Part shown: piece after piece, positions 58,023 to 64,000 of the stretch | How the letters are laid out: every line of letters starts with the position of its first letter | How positions within the stretch are numbered: position 1 is the first letter of the stretch | Source: Parvibaculaceae bacterium | Lineage (GTDB): Bacteria > Pseudomonadota > Alphaproteobacteria > Parvibaculales > Parvibaculaceae | DNA length: 64,000 nucleotides | Direction of reading: 5' to 3' | Assembly: GCA_019636015.1 (NCBI GenBank) | Contig: JAHBYJ010000001.1 | Span: 1,364,001-1,428,000 of the forward strand | Made by a program: the position numbers and the translations under genes | Notes under the pieces: generated by a model | Database searches by the model: none | What the model saw: only the letters and a program-made list of their open reading frames with translations | What the model was told of the DNA's origin: nothing

Positions 58023-58038
58023 GGAAACCTTACTACAC
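58023..58038 (-). promoter_or_regulatory. Shared upstream motif of the first MFS gene
   Basis: On the minus strand GTGTAGTAAGGTTTCC lies 33 bases before the MFS start codon. The second MFS gene has TGTGGTAAGGTTCC at nearly the same distance. The shared element, TGTxGTAAGGTTyC, should bind a common regulator or RNA polymerase. Confidence 0.6.
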
Positions 58039-58088
58039 ACGGCCTGCCAAAAACCCCGCAAATATGCCCCTGTCGGCCATTGTGTTTC

Positions 58089-58112
58089 CTTACTTACGAT
58101 CCTGTAAATAAG
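58089..58112 (+). promoter_or_regulatory. Imperfect palindrome upstream of the monooxygenase
   Basis: CTTACTTAC (58089-58097) and GTAAATAAG (58104-58112) are inverse copies at 8 of 9 positions around GATCCT, 84 bp before the monooxygenase start. The CCTTACT part also occurs in the two MFS upstream motifs. Confidence 0.62.
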
Positions 58113-58196
58113 GGGGTGCAATTTGTCCGGCGAAAGGCTAGATAAGGGGCAACGAAACACCCGACGCCCCTGCGTCAATCCGGAGCCGGTTGCCCC

Positions 58197-59711
58197 ATGA
58201 CGACTGACCAGTCCCTAGCTCATTTCGACGTGCTGATCGTTGGCGCCGGCCTGTCCGGCATCGGCGCTGCGTATCACCTGCAGAAGAACTGCCCCGGCAA
58301 GACCTATGCGATCCTGGAAGGCCGGGAGAGCATCGGCGGCACATGGGATCTCTTCCGCTATCCGGGCATCCGCTCGGACTCCGACATGTACACGCTCGGC
58401 TATTCCTTCAAACCCTGGACGGAAGCGAAGGCGATCGCCGACGGTCCCTCGATCCTGAAATATGTCCGCGAGACCGCGCGCGACAACGGCATCGACCGCC
58501 ACATCCGCTTCGGCCACATGGTGAAGCATGCCGCCTGGTCGAGCGAGGATGCGGTCTGGACCGTGGATGCCGAGCGCGGCCCCGAAAAGGAGCCCGTCCG
58601 CCTCACCGCCAATTTCATCTTCATGTGCAGCGGCTATTACGACTACGAGAAAGGCTACACGCCGGACTTCGCGGGCGTTGAGAATTTCAAGGGCAGCATT
58701 CTCCATCCGCAGAAATGGCCGGAAGGGTTCGATTATTCCGGCAAGCGCGTGGTGGTGATCGGCTCCGGCGCAACGGCGGTGACGCTGGTGCCGGAAATGG
58801 CCGCGGATGCCGCCCATGTCACCATGTTGCAGCGGACGCCGACTTATGTCGTCTCGCGCCCGGCCGAAGACGGCATGGCGAACTGGCTCCGCCGCAATCT
58901 CCCCGCAAAACTCGCTTACGGCATCACGCGCTGGAAGAACGTGCTGCTCGGCATGCTCTTCTTCAACATGAGCCGCCGCAAGCCCGAACGGGTGAAGCGC
59001 ATGATCCTGCGCGGCGTGCGCGAGCAGCTCGGCCCCGATTATGACGTGAAGACGCATTTCACGCCGCCCTACAATCCCTGGGACCAGCGTCTTTGCCTTG
59101 TGCCGAATGGCGATCTCTTCGACGCGATCAGGGAGGGCCGCGCATCGGTCGTCACCGATCACATCGAGCGCTTCACCGAGAAGGGCATCCTGCTCAAGTC
59201 CGGCAAGGAACTCGAGGCCGATGTCATCGTAACGGCGACGGGTCTCAATCTGAAAGTGCTGGGCGGCATCGAACTCGACGTCGACGGCAAGCACATTAAT
59301 TTCGCCGACACGATGAGCTACAAGGGCATGATGTATAGCGACGTGCCGAACTTCGCTTCGGCCTTCGGCTACACCAATGCGTCGTGGACGCTGAAATGCG
59401 ATCTCACCTGCGAATATGTCTGCCGCCTCATCAACCACATGGATGAGACGGGAACGAAGCAGGCGACGCCGCGCCTGAAGGACCCGGAAGTGCAGGAAGA
59501 GCCCTGGCTCGATTTCACCTCTGGCTATGTCCAGCGTTCGATCGGCAAGTTCCCGAAGCAGGGCTCGAAGAAGCCCTGGAAGCTCTATCAGAACTACGCG
59601 CTCGACATCATGGCGCTGAAATTCGGCGAGGTCGAAGACGGCGCGATGGAGTTCACGAAACCGGCGCCGAAGAAGGCGGAGCATCGCGAGCCCGAGCGGC
59701 TGGCGAGCTGA
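58197..59711 (+). CDS. Flavin-dependent monooxygenase of Baeyer-Villiger type
   Basis: A 504-residue flavoprotein. The FAD motif GAGLSGIGAAYHLQ is at about residues 16-29. The Baeyer-Villiger fingerprint F-x-G-x3-H-x3-W-P is at residues 164-175 (FKGSILHPQKWP). The NADPH motif VVVIGSGATAV is near residue 187. It should insert oxygen next to a ketone, or oxidise a heteroatom, using NADPH and O2. The central pocket holds PTYVVSRPAEDG and later YGTMSYKGMM-like elements. It is flanked by MFS genes on either side, of which one shares its upstream motif, suggesting a ketone or aldehyde route with paired transporters. Substrate is not proven. Confidence 0.92.
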   Translation: MTTDQSLAHFDVLIVGAGLSGIGAAYHLQKNCPGKTYAILEGRESIGGTWDLFRYPGIRSDSDMYTLGYSFKPWTEAKAIADGPSILKYVRETARDNGIDRHIRFGHMVKHAAWSSEDAVWTVDAERGPEKEPVRLTANFIFMCSGYYDYEKGYTPDFAGVENFKGSILHPQKWPEGFDYSGKRVVVIGSGATAVTLVPEMAADAAHVTMLQRTPTYVVSRPAEDGMANWLRRNLPAKLAYGITRWKNVLLGMLFFNMSRRKPERVKRMILRGVREQLGPDYDVKTHFTPPYNPWDQRLCLVPNGDLFDAIREGRASVVTDHIERFTEKGILLKSGKELEADVIVTATGLNLKVLGGIELDVDGKHINFADTMSYKGMMYSDVPNFASAFGYTNASWTLKCDLTCEYVCRLINHMDETGTKQATPRLKDPEVQEEPWLDFTSGYVQRSIGKFPKQGSKKPWKLYQNYALDIMALKFGEVEDGAMEFTKPAPKKAEHREPERLAS

Positions 59712-59734
59712 TTTCCTTCGCAGCTGAATTGAAG

Positions 59735-59765
59735 CGGACCGGCCGGGACAGGCCGGTCCGTTTTT
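59735..59765 (+). terminator. Terminator of the Baeyer-Villiger monooxygenase gene
   Basis: CGGACCGGCC and GGCCGGTCCG form a 10 bp perfect stem with loop GGGACA and T-run TTTTT, 23 bases past the monooxygenase stop. Confidence 0.9.
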
Positions 59766-61017
59766 ATTCGCCTTCCGCGCGATAGCTCCAGATCGGCGTA
59801 AACATGTAAAGCAGCAACAGGACGCCGATCATGATCGTTGCCGGCACGAGCACGGCATCGAAAATGCCGAGCCAGCCGACCAGCAATCCCATCATCAGCG
59901 AACCGAGCGGCGCCCCGCCCGAAAAGCCGAGCTGGTAGGCGGCAAGCACCCGTCCGAGGTGGTTGCCGGAAGCCGCGGTCTGCACGATGGTGCGGCCCAT
60001 TGTCATCGTCGTGCCGGCGCCCATGCCCCACCAGAAAACGAGCAGGCCGAGCAGCCAGAACGGCATCGGGAAATGGAACAGCGCCAGAATGATGAGGCCG
60101 CTGGTCAGCGATCCCATCATCACCCGCCCGCGATGATGAATATGGCCGATCCGCAGCAGCGCCATGTTGGCAACGATGGTGCCGCCCCAGAAGCAGATAT
60201 TCACGATCGCGAAAAAGAATGTGAACTCGCCATTGGTGGTTGCATAGATGTCGCGGATCATCAGCGGCAGCGCGACAAGGAAGCTCCCCACATAGAAAAG
60301 ACCGACGGCAAAGTTGAGCGCAATCACGGTGGCGACCATGGGCTGGGCCGCAGCGGATTTGATCCCGTCGACAATCTGCGCGTAGCGGCTCATGGTCGCG
60401 ACATTGCTGGGTGGCAGCGGTGAGAGTTTCGCGGAGGCCCAAAGGCCCGTCAGCATCACGAAGGCCTGAAACAGCAGCAGCGCCGCAGCGCCCGTCAGGG
60501 CAGCAAGCGCCGCAAACAGCATGCCCACGAGCTGCGAACCCATCTGCACGCCCATCGCCATGGTGACGGCCTGCTGGATGCGCGATTCCGCGACGCGCGT
60601 GAGCGCGCTGTCCCGTGCAGGAATGGCGAAGGCGCCGAGCGTGCCCATGACGAGTGCATAGACGATAAGCGCCGCATAGCTGAGCTCGCCCGCAAGGAGA
60701 ATGCCGGCTAGAATGAGCGGCGGCAGCGTCGCGAGAAGATGCACCCGGATGAGAATGCGCCGCGCATCGCCATGATCGGCTACCGTGCCGCCGAGCAGCA
60801 TGAAGAAGAGGGCAGGCAGCATCAGCGACATCTGCGCGATGCCGACTCGCGCCGCCGGCTCGTTCAGCACCTGCGTCACGAGATAAGGGAAGATGACGAA
60901 CTGGATGCCAAGGCTGATGAACCAGCTCGCCTGCCCGCCGAGATAGAGATTGAGCCGCCGCTGCCGCGCGGCCGCGATCTCCGCCGCTTCGGGCGTTCCC
61001 GCTGCTTCTGCGGTCAT
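59764..61017 (-). CDS. Major facilitator superfamily transporter (second copy)
   Basis: A 417-residue paralog of the first MFS protein. Segments include GGQASWFISLGIQFVIFPYLV, SLMLPALFFMLLGGTVADHGDA, LMGTLGAFAIPARDSAL-like VMGTLGAFAIPARDSALTRVA, LLGLLVFWWGMGAGTTMTMG and LMMGLLVGWLGIFDAVLVPATIM. The conserved ARDS..TRVA and GFSGGAPLGSLMMG blocks align with the other copy (ARDSMLSRVA, GPIGAVLIG). ATG 61017 follows a good GGAGG. The upstream sequence repeats the TGTxGTAAGGTTyC element. Confidence 0.9.
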   Translation of the reverse strand: MTAEAAGTPEAAEIAAARQRRLNLYLGGQASWFISLGIQFVIFPYLVTQVLNEPAARVGIAQMSLMLPALFFMLLGGTVADHGDARRILIRVHLLATLPPLILAGILLAGELSYAALIVYALVMGTLGAFAIPARDSALTRVAESRIQQAVTMAMGVQMGSQLVGMLFAALAALTGAAALLLFQAFVMLTGLWASAKLSPLPPSNVATMSRYAQIVDGIKSAAAQPMVATVIALNFAVGLFYVGSFLVALPLMIRDIYATTNGEFTFFFAIVNICFWGGTIVANMALLRIGHIHHRGRVMMGSLTSGLIILALFHFPMPFWLLGLLVFWWGMGAGTTMTMGRTIVQTAASGNHLGRVLAAYQLGFSGGAPLGSLMMGLLVGWLGIFDAVLVPATIMIGVLLLLYMFTPIWSYRAEGE

Positions 61018-61048
61018 GGGGGATGCCTCCGGGTATCAATTCTTTTTT

Positions 61049-61062
61049 GGAACCTTACCACA
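61049..61062 (-). promoter_or_regulatory. Shared upstream motif of the second MFS gene
   Basis: TGTGGTAAGGTTCC on the minus strand lies 32 bases before the second MFS start, matching the motif at 58023-58038 in sequence and spacing. Confidence 0.6.
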
Positions 61063-61073
61063 GGCCGGCGAAA

Positions 61074-61742
61074 TCAAACCCCTGCAAATCGCTCCATCGC
61101 CTCGTAAGTGTGGATATGGGTTCCCGCCGCCCCGGCCAGCGCCGCGCCCTTCATGGCCCGCGCCACCGTCTCGCCCCGGATGGATCGATAGGCGCGCAAG
61201 GGCCCGATCATCAAGGGATTGAGGAAGGGCGTCAGCGTGGCGCCGATCTCCTCGCCGATGCGCTTCTCCGTTCTGTCGCCGAGAAGCAGGCCGGGCCTGA
61301 AAACATGCAGCGCCTCGAAGCCGAGGGCGCGGACATCCCGTTCCGTCTCGCCCTTCACGCGCGAATAGAAGATCGACGAATTCGCATCCGCTCCCATCGC
61401 CGAGACGAGGAGGAAACGAACCGCGCCCGCCGCCTTCGCCGTCCGGGCGAAGGAGACGATGTAATCGTGATCGACCCTGCGGAACGCGTCCTGGCTTCCC
61501 GCCACCTTGATGGTTGTGCCGAGCGCACAGAAGGCATCGTCCACGGCGATGCCCGAAAGGGCCGCATCCAGTGCATCGAAATCGGCGATGATGGTCTGAA
61601 GCTTCGGTGAGGAAGCTCCCGCAAGCGGCCGCCGCGCGAGAACCACGACTTTCTCATAGGCCGGGTCGGTGAGAAGCAGCGTTACAAGATGCCCGCCGAT
61701 CAATCCCGTCGCGCCTGCGACAAGCGCCGTCCTTCCGCTCAT
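61074..61742 (-). CDS. NAD(P)-binding oxidoreductase-like protein (NmrA/TIP30-like)
   Basis: A 222-residue Rossmann protein. The N-terminus ALVAGATGLIGGHLVTLLL contains the nucleotide-binding glycines. A YxxxK-like pair appears in FYSRVKGETE, near where SDR and TIP30-type proteins have it. FRPGLLLGDR and SIRGETVARAMKGAALAG complete the family. It may be an SDR-like reductase or a non-catalytic NADP sensor; the function cannot be told. It lies upstream of, and on the same strand as, the second MFS gene with a 56 bp gap. Confidence 0.82.
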   Translation of the reverse strand: MSGRTALVAGATGLIGGHLVTLLLTDPAYEKVVVLARRPLAGASSPKLQTIIADFDALDAALSGIAVDDAFCALGTTIKVAGSQDAFRRVDHDYIVSFARTAKAAGAVRFLLVSAMGADANSSIFYSRVKGETERDVRALGFEALHVFRPGLLLGDRTEKRIGEEIGATLTPFLNPLMIGPLRAYRSIRGETVARAMKGAALAGAAGTHIHTYEAMERFAGV

Positions 61743-61785
61743 GATGCCCTCCCCGAAGCCGGTGACGCCAAGACTAGCACGCGCC

Positions 61786-63006
61786 TCAGCGCGGCGCCTC
61801 GCCCGTATAGCGGGCGCGCGGGCGGATCATCAGCCCTGTGCGGTATTGCTCCATCGCATGGCCGATCCAGCCGGCCGTGCGCCCCAGCACGAACATGCTG
61901 AGTCCCGCGCCGCGCGGCAGGTGCAGCACCGCGCCGACCGTGGCGATCGCGAAATCGATGTTCGGCTTGAGCCCGCCTGCATCCGCCATCACCGCGATGA
62001 TGCGTTCGGCGCGCTTGAAGTTCGCATCGTCGCCATATTTTTCGCGGGTCATGGCGAGCAGCGCGCGGGCGCGCGGATCGCCGTCCGGGTAGAGCGGGTG
62101 GCCGAAGCCCGGCACGGGATCATTGTCTTTGAGGCGCTGCACCACCGCATCTTCCACATCGATCCTGTTCGCCATGTCGAGCAGCAGTCCTTCGACGCGG
62201 CCCGAAAGCCCGCCATGCTTCGGTCCCTGAGCCGCGCAGATGCCGGCCTGCACGGCGCCATAAAGCGTCGCCCCCGTGCCCGCCACGCAGCGCACCGTGA
62301 AGGCCGACGCATTGAGTTCGTGATCGGCGGAGAGGACGAGTGCGGCGCGGATGAGTTCGGCGGCTGGCCGCTCGCCCTGCGTCAGCGCGCGCGTCAGCAC
62401 CTCATGCACCGGCTTGTCGCTCGGCGCCTCGCCCGCGATCACGGCAGCGACATAGCGCAGGAGCCGCGCTCCCGTGGCCGCGAGCCCGCGATCCGTCATG
62501 TTGTAGACGGCGGCATCTTCCAGGGCCGCCTGCGGCAGCAGGGAAAGACAGCGCTCAATCCGCGGCACGCGCGACAGCGAGGCCGCAAGTTCGCTCAGCC
62601 GCTCGGAGGGGTGGAACACAGCATCCTTCGTGAAAGGCTGCACATCGCGGCAGCCCCACAGCAGCGCCGCCACTTGTTCCAGGCTCGAGTTCTTCGCCAG
62701 CGCCGTCGCATCCGAGCCCCGGTAATGGAGCCGCCCGTCGGCAATCAGCGTGATCGCGGAATCGAGCACCGGCTGGCCGAAGCTGAGTGTCCCCGGCGCG
62801 GCGCCCGCCTCTTGCGCCTCCGTCGAGCGCCGCCGCTTCAGCGCCCGCACATCCTCCGCCCGGTAGCGCTTCGCCCGGCTGTCCGGTACCGGCTCCGAGC
62901 GGATGAGGTCCCGGCTCACATAGGCATAGAGCGTCGGCAGGGAGATACCGAGCTCCGCCGCGGCCTCGCGGGCGCTGAGATAAAGGCTTTCGGGTGCGTC
63001 GGGCAT
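61786..63006 (-). CDS. Citrate-synthase-like enzyme with an N-terminal DNA-binding domain
   Basis: A 406-residue protein in two parts. Residues about 5-57 (YLSAREAAAELGISLPTLYAYVSRDLI, then KRYRAEDVRAL) form a MerR/excisionase-like winged helix normally used to bind DNA. The rest is a citrate synthase fold. Catalytic-type residues are visible: His in SADHELNAS, His in GFGHPLYPDGDPRA and the Asp in GGLKPNIDFAIA. HTH-citrate synthase fusions are known but poorly characterised. It may act as a regulator that senses acyl-CoA, or as an enzyme with a repurposed domain. Its start faces the second copy at 63123 across 116 bp. Confidence 0.86.
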   Translation of the reverse strand: MPDAPESLYLSAREAAAELGISLPTLYAYVSRDLIRSEPVPDSRAKRYRAEDVRALKRRRSTEAQEAGAAPGTLSFGQPVLDSAITLIADGRLHYRGSDATALAKNSSLEQVAALLWGCRDVQPFTKDAVFHPSERLSELAASLSRVPRIERCLSLLPQAALEDAAVYNMTDRGLAATGARLLRYVAAVIAGEAPSDKPVHEVLTRALTQGERPAAELIRAALVLSADHELNASAFTVRCVAGTGATLYGAVQAGICAAQGPKHGGLSGRVEGLLLDMANRIDVEDAVVQRLKDNDPVPGFGHPLYPDGDPRARALLAMTREKYGDDANFKRAERIIAVMADAGGLKPNIDFAIATVGAVLHLPRGAGLSMFVLGRTAGWIGHAMEQYRTGLMIRPRARYTGEAPR

Positions 63007-63122
63007 GGCAATGTCTTTCTATATATTGATTATCTTAATCAAGATTGACCATCGATCAACCCATCTCCAGCTTTGACGTCAAGGCCCCTTTCCAGGCCGG
63101 ATCGAGCAAAGGAGTGAGATCA

Positions 63123-64000
63123 TGAGTGCCAATCCCCGTCCCGCCAGCGCCAGCGGCCTCGACAATGTCGTGGCCGCCGAAACCCGCCTCAGCCATGTCG
63201 ATGGCGAGGCCGGCCGGCTGATCGTCGCGGGCTATGAAGTGGAGGAGCTCGCCGCCAGCCATGATTTCGAGGGCGCGGCATCGGCCCTCTGGGCGGCGGC
63301 GGGGCTCAACCCGGCGCCGTCGGCGGAGGAAGTCCGCGCCGGGCTTGGCCGGGCCCGCGCAGCCGCCTTCGCTTTGGTGCCCGGCCTTCTTGCGCTTGGC
63401 GGCAGCCGCAACATCACCGAAGGCCTCCGCACCGGCCTCTCGCTGCTGGGTGATGAAGCGGGCGAGGGTGCAGAACCGGATCACATCCGCCTTGCGGGCG
63501 CGGCGGCGGTCTTCACGGCGGCGCTCTGCCGCGCGGCGGAAGGCAAGGCCCCCATCGCGCCGGATGCGAAGGCGGGTCACGCCGAAGACTTCCTTCACAT
63601 GCTGAGAGGCACGCCCGCCAGCGCCGCAGAGGTGGAAGCGCTGAACGCCTATATGGTCACGGTCGCCGATCACGGCATGAATGCATCGACCTTCACCGCC
63701 CGCGTCATCGCTGCCACAAGGGCAGGCGCGGTCTCGGCCATCGTCGGCGCGCTCTGCGCCCTGAAGGGTCCGCTTCATGGCGGCGCGCCCGGCCCCGTGC
63801 TCGACATGCTGGACGAGATCGGCACGCCGGAGAACATCGAGCCCTGGCTCGAAAAGGCGCTGGCCGGCGGCGAAAGGCTCATGGGCTTCGGCCACCGCGT
63901 CTACAAGGTGCGAGACCCCCGCGCCGATGTCTTCAACAAGGTGGTGACGATCCTGACCAACGGCAATGCCCGCGTCCGCTTCGCGCGCGAGGTGGAAGTG
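63123..64000 (+). CDS. Citrate-synthase family enzyme, 3' end cut by window edge
   Basis: The visible 292 codons carry the citrate synthase fold without the N-terminal HTH of its neighbour. Recognisable blocks are VADHGMNASTFTARVIAATRAG (first catalytic His), LCALKGPLHGGAP and MGFGHRVYKVRDPRA (second catalytic His). The catalytic Asp would be beyond the window. Family members include citrate, methylcitrate and related condensing enzymes. The ATG at 63123 follows AAAGGAGTG. The divergent partner starts at 63006. Such pairs in alphaproteobacteria may divide roles between synthesis and sensing, but this is not shown. Confidence 0.86.

Overview
The window is a 64 kb piece of chromosome from a GC-rich alphaproteobacterium, most like Parvibaculum or a close relative in the Hyphomicrobiales. 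The basis is the high GC content, the many acyl-CoA enzymes, the betaine-lipid genes btaAB, the paired REP-like palindromes and an EcfG-type (GGAAC-N16-CGTT) stress promoter. The genus is inferred, not proven. I see no phage, insertion sequence, CRISPR array, rRNA or plasmid functions. It reads as ordinary chromosome in short operons, edited by a few local gains.

Layout. 1-9.6 kb: a class III aminotransferase cut by the left edge, a low-GC orphan membrane gene overlapping an amidase, an acyl-CoA ligase, a DUF1499 protein, a MarR regulator with an MBL hydrolase, a 72-residue protein with a near-consensus promoter, and a second acyl-CoA ligase. 9.8-15.6 kb: a stress-promoter lipoprotein, an S1P-lyase-like decarboxylase, a copper-type trio (DUF2946, TonB receptor, YcnI) and an enoyl-CoA hydratase. 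15.6-19.1 kb: BtuB under a cobalamin riboswitch, a GST, tRNA-Pro and tRNA-Gln. 19.2-20.9 kb: a curli locus with two divergent curlin-repeat proteins and a CsgH-like chaperone. 20.9-27.5 kb: a heterodimeric ABC exporter divergent from btaA-btaB (DGTS betaine lipid), then a small cytochrome b561-like protein.

27.5-38.1 kb: glutaryl-CoA dehydrogenase and a run of regulator/target pairs: LysR with an epimerase, AraC with DUF3703, LysR with two nitronate-monooxygenase-like enzymes, and Crp with two TauD dioxygenases. Most have a clear palindrome in the shared gap. A 420 bp stretch at 38.1-38.5 kb has no gene but has hairpins and a promoter-like site. 38.5-46.3 kb: an EamA permease, two class-C beta-lactamase-like hydrolases, a DUF4345 protein, a GH5 enzyme resembling endoglycoceramidases, an IclR regulator and a DUF1214/DUF1254 pair. 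46.4-53.9 kb: modABC, a dimethylformamidase-like protein, oligopeptidase B, MsrB, a MaoC dehydratase and an OmpA-like protein. 54-64 kb: an acyl-CoA synthetase and enoyl-CoA hydratase (divergent), two MFS transporters flanking a Baeyer-Villiger-type monooxygenase and sharing an upstream motif, an NAD-binding protein, and two divergent citrate-synthase-family genes. One of these has an N-terminal DNA-binding domain; the other runs off the right edge.

The common theme is uptake, activation and oxidation of acyl and hydrophobic substrates (three AMP-forming acyl-CoA ligases, two enoyl-CoA hydratases, MaoC, GcdH, monooxygenase), alongside membrane-lipid and cell-surface functions. All functional names come from reading translations and motifs by eye; no database search was run.
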